DNA of 64,000 nucleotides from contig DASXHD010000077.1 in the NCBI GenBank assembly GCA_036488725.1, forward strand, positions 1-64,000. The letters are read 5' to 3'. Position numbers and translations under genes: made by a program. The notes beneath the pieces were generated by a model, which searched no databases, was not told the DNA's origin, and saw nothing but the letters and a program-made list of their open reading frames with translations. Position 1 is the first letter of the stretch. Each line of letters begins with the position of its first letter. Origin of the DNA: DASXHD01 sp036488725. GTDB lineage: Bacteria > Myxococcota_A > Polyangia > Polyangiales > Polyangiaceae. This document shows positions 1-7,756 of the stretch, piece by piece.

Positions 1-1
1 C

Positions 2-298
2 GCAAAGGGCCCGCGCGCGTTCATCATGGGCAGCGGCAGGTTTCTCGGCAACGACGCGAACGGCGGCTGGGTCAGCGCCTTCGATTCGAAGCAGGTCATC
101 GGCATTTACACTCGGCTGCCCACGCCCGAGACGTTGCTCGAGCGCTTCCGAGAGATCGACCTGCCCGACGGGATCGTCTGGCGCTCTCGCCTCGACGCGC
201 AGGGGCCAGAGTTCTTTCTCGACCCGTATCGCGATTTGCTCACGGCGATGACGGAAGCGGTCGATCAAGAGTTGGGCATGTTGGCCGGGCTCGTTTGA
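2..298 (+). CDS. C-terminal part of an unrecognised soluble protein (cut by window start)
   Basis: The reading frame is open from the first bases of the window to the TGA at 296-298, so this is the end of a gene that begins upstream. The first ATG in view (26) is probably internal. The visible residues are mixed-charge and soluble, with no cysteine, signal peptide or membrane segment, and I recognise no family. The stop overlaps a TTG start of the next gene (TTGA at 295-298), so the two are probably translationally coupled. Confidence 0.55.
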   Translation, partial: AKGPRAFIMGSGRFLGNDANGGWVSAFDSKQVIGIYTRLPTPETLLERFREIDLPDGIVWRSRLDAQGPEFFLDPYRDLLTAMTEAVDQELGMLAGLV

Positions 299-993
299 AG
301 GGTCGGCGAGCGGCTGCGCTCGTGCTCTTCGTCGCCGCCGTTGCTTCGCTCGCATACGCCGTGCACGCCTGCGTCGATCGCGACGAGCCCTACGACGACG
401 AGCGCGCAGCGCGCCAGTTCGCGCGGGACTGGCCGCGCGACTTTCCAGCGCCTGCCGGCGTGGAAGTCCCCCGGGTTTCCCGCGCCGAAGCGCTCGACGG
501 GGCTCGTCTCGATGTGGTGGTCGCGCTCGAGAGCGTGAGCGTTCATGGACGCTACGTCGTCGCGACGAACACGACCGCGCTTGCGCCGCTGACCCACGCG
601 GTCGAGTGGGCCGTTCGGGCAAGGCGCGACGAGGCCGCCGCGGCGAACGTGCTCGTCGACGCGCGCGTTCCGTACGACCACGCCGCCCGGATCCTCGACG
701 CAATCGCGATGGCGGGAACCGATCTCCACGTAGTAGTCCGGACCCCCGACGGCGCGCTCGCGTCGGTCCGCGTTGCCGCCGGGATGGGATCGGGTTGCGT
801 GTTGCCGCCGGACTCGTCGACTTGGGACGCGGCGTGCTGGGCACCGGCGACGACCGACGCCGGCCCGCTCGTCGCCGCGCTCAGCGTCCGCGCGCCGGTC
901 ATCGCGCCGAGCGCGTCCGCGCCGTTCGGCGCCGTTGCCCAAGCGCTCGCCGCTGCGAACGCGCGCGGCGGCGCAGGTCTCGTCTTTCAGTGA
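295..993 (+). CDS. Membrane-anchored ExbD/TolR-like protein
   Basis: A 232-residue protein with one N-terminal membrane segment (about residues 7-23) followed by a periplasmic region. Residues 118-150 (VLVDARVPYDHAARILDAIA then LHVVVR) resemble the C-terminal fold of ExbD/TolR, the periplasmic partner of proton-driven TonB/Tol motors. It is longer than a usual ExbD (about 140 residues) and lacks the typical Asp in the membrane segment, so it may be a derived relative without a motor role. No ExbB/TolQ gene is nearby. The TTG start is chosen because it overlaps the previous stop by 4 bp, a junction type common in this window; there is no good ATG upstream. The family assignment rests on pattern similarity only. 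Confidence 0.5.
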   Translation: MKGRRAAALVLFVAAVASLAYAVHACVDRDEPYDDERAARQFARDWPRDFPAPAGVEVPRVSRAEALDGARLDVVVALESVSVHGRYVVATNTTALAPLTHAVEWAVRARRDEAAAANVLVDARVPYDHAARILDAIAMAGTDLHVVVRTPDGALASVRVAAGMGSGCVLPPDSSTWDAACWAPATTDAGPLVAALSVRAPVIAPSASAPFGAVAQALAAANARGGAGLVFQ

Positions 994-1107
994 CCGATGC
1001 TCATGCGGGCTTGGAGCCCCAACGGCGTTTCATGTTCTCGACGTGGTGCGGAGATATCGGCCCGTGCGGCGGTCGGCAGTCGCCGTGACGAGACGCGACT
1101 CGGATCC

Positions 1108-2364
1108 TCAGGGCCCCTCGACCGCGCCGACATCGGCTCGGCCGTTTCGTGGCGCAGCGAAGAAGTCGAGCACGGGCGCGAGCGCCGGGTCTCCCGCGCC
1201 GATGAGCGGCGAGCCGCCGAGCGGGGCGGGCGGGGCGCCCGCGCCGAGCTCCGGGTCCACGACGATGTAGCCGGCACCCGGCGCGGCGAGGCCGCCGTAG
1301 TTGTTGGTATTGCCGAACAATGCGTTGTCGCGCATGTCGTCGATGAGGTTGGCATTGCCGTCCTTCGCAGTGCGGTCACTCGAAATGGCCGTCGTCGAAT
1401 CGACGACGACGTTGGACACGAAAGTGCTGCCGATGGCGCCGCTTTGGTTGCCGCTGATCGTGATCCCGGTCGCGTTGCCGCGGAGCGTGTTGTGAACCGC
1501 GCGGAAGCTGCCGATCGAGCCGCTGTTGGTGGTGAAGTAAATTCCGATCGTCGAATCGTGCAGCCAATTGTTTTGCACGGTCACGGCGAGCGGGTTTCCG
1601 CCCAATTGAGCGTTACCGCCGAAACTCACCTCCACGGCGGGAGAAGCCGAGCCGGCGATGTCGCACGAGTCGATCTCGGCGACGGCGTCCGCGTTGCCAG
1701 GGTAGTAGTTGGACTGTTGCATCCAGACTGCGGGATGGTTCGCTTTCGCGCGGACGATGCAGTCCTCTAGGCCAATGGACCAAGGGGAAGTGACGCCCGC
1801 CGCGATGGTCACGCCGCGGAAACGAACGATTGCTGGCGACCCGGTGTAAAGCGGACTGGAGACGCTCCCGTCGAGGATCACCCGCGCCGCCGACGAACCC
1901 ACGAGCGTGAGCTCGGCGGTGCCGTAGTCGAGCGAGAGGTCGCCGGAATACGTGCCGTCGGCGATGCATACCGTGGCTTTCTGATTGGCCGCGCGCAACG
2001 CCGTGATGGCCTGCTGGATGGTGGCGTAATCACCGGGCACCTGGACGTCGCATGCCGGCGCCGACGGAATCTTGCAGCTCCCCGCGATGCACTGACTGCC
2101 GGGGCCGCAGCCTTGGCCCTCCGCCACCGTCCCGCCATCGACCGTGCATGCCCCACCGTCGGCGGAGGGCGCGTCGCTCGCCGTCGCATCGCTCGAGCCC
2201 GCGTCGCTTGCCGTCGCGTCGCTTGCCGTCGCGTCGCTCGACGGCGCATCGCTCGACGGGGCATCGCTCGCCGTCGCGTCAGGCGGACCCGCATCGGCTC
2301 CGACTCCGGTGGACGGACCGCAGGAGGCGACGAGCAAGCTGACGACGATTCGGAGAAGCTTCAT
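1108..2364 (-). CDS. Surface lipoprotein with right-handed parallel beta-helix
   Basis: A 418-residue lipoprotein. The signal peptide ends in the lipobox LVASC (Cys15). Residues 25-70 are a Ser-Asp-Ala-rich spacer encoded by 15-bp tandem repeats. A short Cys-rich stretch (about 73-97, four cysteines) follows. The rest begins with GDYATIQQAITALRAAN, the usual opening of pectin-lyase-fold beta-helix domains, and continues with repeated short beta-strand and turn units (VRFRGVTIAAG, NNWLHDSTIGIYF, STFVSNVVVDS). Such proteins are exported and often bind or cleave polysaccharides. I see no catalytic signature, so the substrate is unknown. It stands alone, facing the ExbD-like gene tail to tail. 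Confidence 0.8.
   Translation of the reverse strand: MKLLRIVVSLLVASCGPSTGVGADAGPPDATASDAPSSDAPSSDATASDATASDAGSSDATASDAPSADGGACTVDGGTVAEGQGCGPGSQCIAGSCKIPSAPACDVQVPGDYATIQQAITALRAANQKATVCIADGTYSGDLSLDYGTAELTLVGSSAARVILDGSVSSPLYTGSPAIVRFRGVTIAAGVTSPWSIGLEDCIVRAKANHPAVWMQQSNYYPGNADAVAEIDSCDIAGSASPAVEVSFGGNAQLGGNPLAVTVQNNWLHDSTIGIYFTTNSGSIGSFRAVHNTLRGNATGITISGNQSGAIGSTFVSNVVVDSTTAISSDRTAKDGNANLIDDMRDNALFGNTNNYGGLAAPGAGYIVVDPELGAGAPPAPLGGSPLIGAGDPALAPVLDFFAAPRNGRADVGAVEGP
2171..2275 (-). repeat. Seven 15-bp tandem repeats encoding SDA(T/P/G)(A/S)
   Basis: Seven consecutive 15-bp units related to GCGTCGCTCGCCGTC (+ strand) encode the Ser-Asp-Ala-rich spacer behind the lipid anchor of the beta-helix lipoprotein. 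The units differ at a few positions, so the array is ageing but could still change length by slippage, which would change how far the domain sits from the membrane. Confidence 0.8.
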
Positions 2365-2455
2365 GCCCGCAGGGATACGCCGGCGAGCATCGGAATCTGC
2401 CCGCTACGGAACCACGTGCACCGCCAGGGTCTCCGTTGCGTTGTCGTCGAGGTCT

Positions 2456-2770
2456 TCAGGTAGACAGACAGCGCGTGCGCCTCGAGGTCGTCGCTGATGA
2501 TGATGCCACTCGCCGCGCTTCCTGGCGCTCGGGCGTTGCTGCTTCGCGAGCTGCGGCTTTCGCGCAAATCGTCCAATCCGCGTACGCCTGATCGAACGTC
2601 GCGCGCTCAGGCCAGCGCTCGTAACACGCGCGGTGCATCGCGGAGTCGCTGTAACGCCAGAGTGGGTGCTGTGGTCCGAGGAAGTGGGTGAACCCGACGA
2701 TCGTCTCGCCAAGCTCGAGAACGCGGCCACAGAGCGCGCAAGTCGTCTTGCCGCGTATGACGAGGGTCAT
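2456..2770 (-). CDS. Small zinc-finger-like protein of unknown function, possibly frameshifted
   Basis: The first 75 residues look genuine: a CxxC (CALCG, about residues 11-15) and a later HRAC (about 45-49) could form a small zinc site, with aromatic-rich sequence between (FTHFLGPQHPLWRY). The last 20 residues in this frame are Ser/Arg-rich and look like a wrong frame. More protein-like sequence continues in the two other frames (GIIISDDLEAHALSVYL, then PEDLDDNATETLAVHVV up to a TAG at 2404-2406). The gene may therefore carry two small frame disruptions, real or from sequencing. No family is recognised. Confidence 0.45.
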   Translation of the reverse strand: MTLVIRGKTTCALCGRVLELGETIVGFTHFLGPQHPLWRYSDSAMHRACYERWPERATFDQAYADWTICAKAAAREAATPERQEARRVASSSATTSRRTRCLST

Positions 2771-3170
2771 TCGCTCGCAAGGTCTAACTCATTTCGCGAC
2801 GCTCGCGAGCGAGAGGTCGATGGGCGACCCTGACCGCAGTCATCTACGCGACGGACCAGCGATGCGAGCCGCCGCGCGCGCCCACACCACAGATGGGGAG
2901 CCAGGGCGCCGCAATCAGGAGATCGCACCAGTCTGTCCGATCGCGTACGCCGAGGAGAGCAACCCGAACAACGAGAGGCCGGCGAGCAGAAACGGGAGAC
3001 GCGATCCACGCATGCCATCAGCGCCGTGCACGCTTCATTCCGGTCAAGCGGACCGCTCGCGGTTGCGTGCTCCAGCGCAAGTCGCTCGCCGCGCGTGCAA
3101 GCGGTGCATCGCGCGATCGCGTCTCCGGCCAGAAAACACGCGAGGCCCGCGCGTTGCAAGGCGCCATGAC
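2771..3170. other. 400-bp stretch without a convincing gene
   Basis: Between the zinc-finger-like gene and the flavodoxin gene. The only candidate is a short minus-strand frame at 2915-3013 (listed separately). Other open frames here are Arg/Ser-rich and look like out-of-frame reading. I see no tRNA, no clear hairpin followed by a T-run and no direct repeat. It must hold the promoters of the flanking divergent genes. Confidence 0.5.
2915..3013 (-). CDS. Possible 32-residue hydrophobic membrane peptide
   Basis: ATG at 3013 to TGA at 2915-2917 encodes a basic start (MRGSR), then one hydrophobic segment (LPFLLAGLSLFGLLSSAYAI) and a short polar tail. Composition fits a single-span small membrane protein rather than random high-GC frame noise, which here usually gives Arg/Ala/Pro runs. 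It could also be the eroded start of a longer membrane protein. There is no supporting neighbour or clear ribosome binding site. Confidence 0.3.
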   Translation of the reverse strand: MRGSRLPFLLAGLSLFGLLSSAYAIGQTGAIS

Positions 3171-3743
3171 ATGGAACGAATTGGCATCTTCTACGCGACG
3201 CGCGAAGGGCAGTCGCACAAGGTCGCGGACCACCTCGCCGCTGCGCTGCTCGCGCGCGGGCTTTCGGTATCGGTGCACGACGTACGCGACGGCGAGGCCG
3301 CGGAGGCGCTCGCGCGCAGCCAGGCCGTCGTCGTCATCGGATCGGTGCACATGGGAAAGCACGAGCCCGAGCTCGTGACGTTCGTCAATGCGAACCATGC
3401 GAAGCTCGATGCCACGCCGCCCGCGTTTCTCTCGGTGTGCGGAGCCGAGAGCGGCGCCGAACAGGCCGCGACGCTCGATGCTCGCGCGGCGGCAGCGAAG
3501 CACGTCGCCGAACAGCTGGAAGCATTCGAGAAGGCGACCGCGTGGCATCCGGCGCGCGTCGTACCGATCGCGGGCGCGCTCCGCTACACGCACTACAACC
3601 CGCTCGTTCGCTGGGTGATGAAGCGCATCTCGCGGAGCGAAGCGATGCCCACCGACACGTCACGAGACTACGAGTTCACGAACTGGGGCGCGCTCGACGA
3701 GGTCGCACGACAGCTCGCGGAGGAGATGCACGCATCCCCGTAA
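3171..3743 (+). CDS. hemG: HemG-like flavodoxin (menaquinone-dependent protoporphyrinogen IX dehydrogenase family)
   Basis: A 190-residue flavodoxin-fold protein. The N-terminus IGIFYATREGQSHKVADHLA carries the FMN phosphate-binding loop after the first beta strand. The C-terminal part has the pattern of HemG, which oxidises protoporphyrinogen IX to protoporphyrin IX with quinone as acceptor: ALRYTHYNPLVRWVMKRISR (about 140-160), then DTSRDYEFTNW and a final helix. Length matches HemG (about 180). The ATG at 3171 is chosen because it sits right before the flavodoxin motif; the frame is open further upstream but with unconvincing sequence. No other haem genes are adjacent, so a general flavodoxin role cannot be excluded. 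Confidence 0.75.
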   Translation: MERIGIFYATREGQSHKVADHLAAALLARGLSVSVHDVRDGEAAEALARSQAVVVIGSVHMGKHEPELVTFVNANHAKLDATPPAFLSVCGAESGAEQAATLDARAAAAKHVAEQLEAFEKATAWHPARVVPIAGALRYTHYNPLVRWVMKRISRSEAMPTDTSRDYEFTNWGALDEVARQLAEEMHASP

Positions 3744-3785
3744 ACCCAACGCGGCGCTGGGGCCCGCACGCCAAACAAAAATGAG

Positions 3786-3859
3786 TCGGGGCGAGAGGAT
3801 TTGAACCTCCGACTCCTCGGTCCCGAACCGAGTGCGCTACCAGACTGCGCTACGCCCCG
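3786..3859 (-). tRNA. tRNA-Pro (anticodon CGG)
   Basis: On the minus strand a full cloverleaf can be drawn: acceptor stem CGGGGCG/CGCCCCG, a D-arm with GCGCAG...GGTAGCGC, anticodon stem CTCGG/CCGAG with loop TTCGGGA (anticodon CGG, reading CCG), and T-loop GTTCAAAT. It starts with C as proline tRNAs do. The discriminator base is A and CCA is not encoded, so it must be added after transcription. It lies alone between the flavodoxin and the regulator gene. Confidence 0.95.
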
Positions 3860-3990
3860 AGGGCTTCTCCTTTTAAAGAGAAACGTGGCCGCACTTATGG
3901 CGGCCTCTGGCCGCTTCGTCAACGACAAATCGCCGTGAGGAGGGACGCAGCGGGGCCGCCCGGGCTGACGTCCCGCGCTAGGATGCGGGC

Positions 3991-6588
3991 GTGAAACGTC
4001 CTCGGGTGCCCGCGGCGAGCTCGTCCTTCGTGGGGCGGGCCGCGGACGTCGAGCGCGCGCTCGAGCTTCTCGGCTCGCCGGCGCACGTCGTGACGCTGCT
4101 CGGGCCGGCCGGGATCGGCAAGACGCGGCTCGCGATGCGCGTCGCCGAGGAGGGCGGCGATCGGTTCGACGCGGTTTGTTTCGTCGCGGCGGCCGAGGCG
4201 CGGAGCGACAGCGCGCTCGTTTCGGCGGTGGCTGCGGCGCTCGGCGATTCGACGGCCGACGTCGGGCATGCGCTCGCGGCGCGCGGCGCGCTCCTGGTCG
4301 TCCTCGACAACGTGGAGCAAGTCGCGGGCGCGGGCGAGACGATCGCGAAGTGGGCGAGCGTCGCGCCGGACGCGCGCTTTTTGGTGACGTCGCGCGAGCG
4401 GCTGCGCATCGAGAGCGAAGCGTGTCTCGAGCTCGGGCCGCTCGGCGAGGAGGACGCGGCGAGCCTCTTCGTTTCGCGCGCGGCGATCACACGCGGTCGC
4501 TACGCGCCGGACGACGCCGAATCGCGCGCGGTCGCCGAGCTCGTTCGGCGGCTCGACGGAAATCCGCTCGCGATCGAGCTCGCTGCGGCGCGCACGACGA
4601 TGTTCTCGGCCGTCGAGCTCCTCGCGCGAATCGGAAAGCGCTTCGAGATTTTGACGGGAGGACCCCGCGATCGCGCGCCGCGACAAGGGAGCTTGCGCGG
4701 CGCGGTCGACTGGTCGTGGGATTTGCTCGGCGACGGCGAGCGGCGTGCGCTCGCACGATGCAGCGTGTTTCGCGGGGGATTTTCGATCGAAGCGGCGGAC
4801 GCGGTGCTCGGCGAGGGCGGCGCCGAGCGGCTCGAGTCGCTCGTCGACAAGTCACTCGTCTTTCGCGGCGAGCGCTTCGCGCTGACCGAGACGGTGCGCG
4901 AGTACGCCGCCGAAAAGCTCGCGGAGCTCGGCGAAGTCGATGCGGTCGAACGGCACGTCGCGTTTTACGCCGAGCTCGCGCGCGCGTGCGCCGCGGATCT
5001 TCGCGGCGATCGCGGCGTCGAGGCAGCGGCGCGATTTCGCGCCGAGGTCGACAACGTGCTCGAGGCGCATCGACGATTGCGGACGCGGGACCGCGCGGGC
5101 GCCGCGTCGATCGCGCTCGCGTTGAACGCGCTCCTCGCGATGCGCGGGCCGATCGAAATGCAGACCGAAGTTCTGGATGCCGCGGTGAGCGACGCGACCG
5201 GAGTCGTCGACGCCCTCGCGGTGCGCGCGCTCGTCGCACGCGCGCGTGTTCGGCTGACGCGCGGCGAAACCGGCGCCGCGGAAACCGACGCCGAGACCGC
5301 GATCGAAATCGCGACGCGCACCGGAATCGGCACGCTGCGCGCCCACGCGCTCGAGAGCGTCGGGCGCATCGATCTCGAGCGCGGCCGCGCCGAACGCGCA
5401 CGCGCGCGCGTCGAAGAAGCCCTCGCGCTTTGGCGCGCCGCCGGCGATCGGGCAGGGGAGGCGAGCGCGCTCGCGCTCTCGTCGGGCATCTTCATGAAAA
5501 ACAGCCGGCTCGATGAAGCGCGCGAAGCGTCCGAGCGCGCGCTCGCGCTCCACCGCGAGCTCGGCGATCGCGCGTCGATGATGAGCCTCCTCTCGAACCT
5601 CGGCATCGTGCACCACTGGCAAGGCCGCGACGAAGAGGCCAAACGGAGCTACCGCGCCGCGCTCGAAGTCGCGCTCGCGCTCGGCGACCGTCGCGAAGAG
5701 AGCGTCGATCGTCTCAACCTCGCGCTCCTCTTGCTCGACGACGGCGAGCTCGTCGAAGCGCGCCAAGAGTTCGAGCGCGCGCTCGCGATTCAACGCGCCG
5801 CGGGTCACCGTCAATACGTCGGCAACGCGGTCGGCGCGCTCGGTAGCCTCGATTTGCTCGAAGGCGACACGAAGTCGGCGCGAAAACGCTTCGAGGAGTC
5901 GATGAGCATCATCCGCGAGCTCGGGCACCGCCGCTACGAGCTCGCGACGCATCGTTATCTCGGCAACGTCGCGCTCGAAGAAGGCGATCTCGAACAAGCG
6001 CTCGCATCGCTCGAAACCGCGCTCGCGATTTCGGACGAGGTCGGCGATTTCGCGAGCTTCGTGCTCGGCCCGTACGGCGCGACACTCGCGCTCCTCGGGC
6101 GCACGAAAGAAGCCGACGACGCGTTCGCGCGCGCGCGGGCGAGCCTCGCGACACGCGGCGAGCCGCGTGCGTTCGTGCAGCTCGAAATCTTCGAGGCGTT
6201 TCGCGATTTGGAAAAAGCGCCGGCGGTCGTCGCGAAATTCGAAAAGAAGAGGCTCGACGCCGACGCGCGCGTCGCGCTCCGGCTCCTCTCGACGTCGATG
6301 GCGCGTCCGACGACGAAAGTGATCATCGGCGAGGACGCGCGCTGGTTTCGCATCGGCGAGGGCGAGCGCGTCGACCTCTCGAAGCGCCGCGCGCCGCGTC
6401 TCATCTTGAAAAAGCTCGCCGAGGGTCGCGTTCTCACGCTCGACGAGGTCATCGCCGCCGGCTGGCCGGGCGAACGCATCCAGCCGGACGCCGCCGCCGC
6501 GCGCGCCTACACCGCGATCAAAACGCTGCGCGAGCTCGGCCTCGGCGATCACCTCGAACGCCGAGACGACGGATACTTGCTGCGCTGA
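3991..6588 (+). CDS. NB-ARC/AAA-type ATPase with TPR repeats and a C-terminal winged-helix-like end
   Basis: An 865-residue signal-transduction ATPase. Residues 10-260 form the nucleotide-binding module: Walker A GPAGIGKTRLA, Walker B LLVVLDNVE, an arginine sensor in VTSRERL and the NB-ARC GxP motif GNPLAIELAA. A winged-helix segment (WSWDLLGDGERRALARCSVF) follows, then about 400 residues of helical TPR-like repeats. The last 85 residues (RAPRLILKKLAEGRVLTLDEVIAAGWPGER, split here by eye, then TAIKTLRELGLGDHLERRDDGYLL) look like an OmpR/SARP-type winged helix with the usual recognition and wing elements. In AfsR/SARP proteins this domain is normally N-terminal. It is probably a ligand-responsive transcription regulator. 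Start is GTG. No target genes are evident nearby. Confidence 0.8.
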   Translation: MKRPRVPAASSSFVGRAADVERALELLGSPAHVVTLLGPAGIGKTRLAMRVAEEGGDRFDAVCFVAAAEARSDSALVSAVAAALGDSTADVGHALAARGALLVVLDNVEQVAGAGETIAKWASVAPDARFLVTSRERLRIESEACLELGPLGEEDAASLFVSRAAITRGRYAPDDAESRAVAELVRRLDGNPLAIELAAARTTMFSAVELLARIGKRFEILTGGPRDRAPRQGSLRGAVDWSWDLLGDGERRALARCSVFRGGFSIEAADAVLGEGGAERLESLVDKSLVFRGERFALTETVREYAAEKLAELGEVDAVERHVAFYAELARACAADLRGDRGVEAAARFRAEVDNVLEAHRRLRTRDRAGAASIALALNALLAMRGPIEMQTEVLDAAVSDATGVVDALAVRALVARARVRLTRGETGAAETDAETAIEIATRTGIGTLRAHALESVGRIDLERGRAERARARVEEALALWRAAGDRAGEASALALSSGIFMKNSRLDEAREASERALALHRELGDRASMMSLLSNLGIVHHWQGRDEEAKRSYRAALEVALALGDRREESVDRLNLALLLLDDGELVEARQEFERALAIQRAAGHRQYVGNAVGALGSLDLLEGDTKSARKRFEESMSIIRELGHRRYELATHRYLGNVALEEGDLEQALASLETALAISDEVGDFASFVLGPYGATLALLGRTKEADDAFARARASLATRGEPRAFVQLEIFEAFRDLEKAPAVVAKFEKKRLDADARVALRLLSTSMARPTTKVIIGEDARWFRIGEGERVDLSKRRAPRLILKKLAEGRVLTLDEVIAAGWPGERIQPDAAAARAYTAIKTLRELGLGDHLERRDDGYLLR

Positions 6589-6592
6589 AGTC

Positions 6593-7411
6593 TCAGCGCC
6601 GCTTGGAGTCGTCCTGCGCGAAATTCGGGGCGCGCTTTTCGACGAACGCGCGCGCGCCCTCGGCGATGTCTTCGCCCGCGCGGAGCGGCCACTGACCGAG
6701 CTCGGCCTCGATGCGAAGGCCCTCTTCGAGAGGCTTTCCCCAGCCCATGATCGCCGCTTGCTTGTCGGTGCGCATTGCGCCTTGCGGGAGCGCACAGAGC
6801 GCTTCGGCGATCTCGGTCGCGCGCGCGCGCGCTTTGCCCTTCGGCACGATCTCGTTCGCGAGCCCGATGCGAAGGGCCTCGTCCGCGCCGACGAAACGGC
6901 CCGTGAGGATCATCTCCATCGCGCGCCCGAGCCCGACGATGCGCGGCAGCCGTTGCGTGCCGCCGTCGACGAGCGGAACGTTCCACCGACGGCACGCGAC
7001 GCCCATCTCCGCGTGCTCGGCGACGACGCGCATGTCGGCGAGACACGCGAGCTCGAGCCCGCCGGCGAGCGCGTGCCCGTTGATGGCCGCGACGATCGGT
7101 TTGAAAATGTCGGTCTGCCGCGTGTAACCCATGAACCCCGGCCCGTTCGTGACGAACCGCCGGAGCTCGGCGGGCGACGCGTCGCGCGGCGGCCCGAGCG
7201 AATCGAGCGCCGACAAATCCGCGCCCGCACAAAACGATTCGTCGCCCGCGCCCGCGAGCACCGCGACGAAGAGCTGGTCGTCGTCGCGAAATCGAATCCA
7301 TGCATCATGCAACAATCGCGCGGTCTCGCCGTCGACCGCGTTGCGCTTCTCGGGCCGGTTCAGCGTGATGAAGAAGACGTGGCCCTTCGTCTCGACCGTG
7401 ACTTTCGCCAT
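6593..7411 (-). CDS. Enoyl-CoA hydratase/isomerase (crotonase) family protein
   Basis: A 272-residue crotonase-fold enzyme acting on acyl-CoA thioesters, probably hydrating a 2-enoyl-CoA. Visible signatures are LNRPEKRNAVD (about 14-24), the first oxyanion-hole segment SFCAGADLSAL and the second NGHALAGGLELACLADMRV, followed by GGTQRLPRIVG. Length matches the family. The ATG at 7411 starts directly at the first beta strand (MAKVTVETKGHVFFITLNRP); the longer frame upstream would overlap the divergent cupredoxin gene. A copy of the dispersed palindrome lies in its 5' part (7300-7312). The exact substrate cannot be told from sequence. Confidence 0.9.
   Translation of the reverse strand: MAKVTVETKGHVFFITLNRPEKRNAVDGETARLLHDAWIRFRDDDQLFVAVLAGAGDESFCAGADLSALDSLGPPRDASPAELRRFVTNGPGFMGYTRQTDIFKPIVAAINGHALAGGLELACLADMRVVAEHAEMGVACRRWNVPLVDGGTQRLPRIVGLGRAMEMILTGRFVGADEALRIGLANEIVPKGKARARATEIAEALCALPQGAMRTDKQAAIMGWGKPLEEGLRIEAELGQWPLRAGEDIAEGARAFVEKRAPNFAQDDSKRR
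7300..7312. repeat. Dispersed palindrome copy 1 (core TGCA-TCA-TGCA)
   Basis: Matches the core TGYA-N3-TRCA at 7301-7311, with one of the two outer T/A positions kept (ATGCATCATGCAA). It is inside the crotonase gene, read there as TTG CAT GAT GCA T. Confidence 0.75.
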
Positions 7412-7438
7412 GACCGCGGATGCTATGCTGCGCGAGCC

Positions 7439-7756
7439 ATGCGCGCACTCGCCGTTTTGCTCGTCCTCGCCGCCTGCCACAAGGATCCCACGTCCGGCCG
7501 CATCGCGATTCGCGCCGACGAAAAAGGCTTCACGCCGTCGTCGGTCACGCTCGAGCAAAATAAAGCCGCGACGCTGGTCTTCACGCGCACGAGCGACGAC
7601 ACCTGCGCCAAGGAGGTCGTCTTTCCCGACCTCGGCGTGAAAAAAGATCTCCCGCTGAACAAACCTGTCGACGTCGACGTCCCCACGACCGCGCCGCGCA
7701 CGCTGACGTTCGCGTGCGGCATGAACATGTTCAAGGGCTCGGTCGTCGTCCGCTGA
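7439..7756 (+). CDS. Small cupredoxin-like lipoprotein
   Basis: A 105-residue exported protein. The signal peptide MRALAVLLVLAAC ends in a lipobox (Cys13), so it should be lipid-anchored. The rest is one cupredoxin-like beta sandwich: KGFTPSSVTLEQNKAATLVF, TCAKEVVFPDLGVKKDLPLN and the C-terminal loop FACGMNMFKGSVVV, where Cys and Met residues stand where copper ligands usually sit. Related domains occur with EfeO-type proteins and copper handling. No clear histidine ligand is visible in that loop, so metal binding is plausible but not certain. It is divergent from the crotonase gene (27 bp apart), and its 3' end overlaps the opposing bioA gene by 26 bp. Confidence 0.75.
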   Translation: MRALAVLLVLAACHKDPTSGRIAIRADEKGFTPSSVTLEQNKAATLVFTRTSDDTCAKEVVFPDLGVKKDLPLNKPVDVDVPTTAPRTLTFACGMNMFKGSVVVR

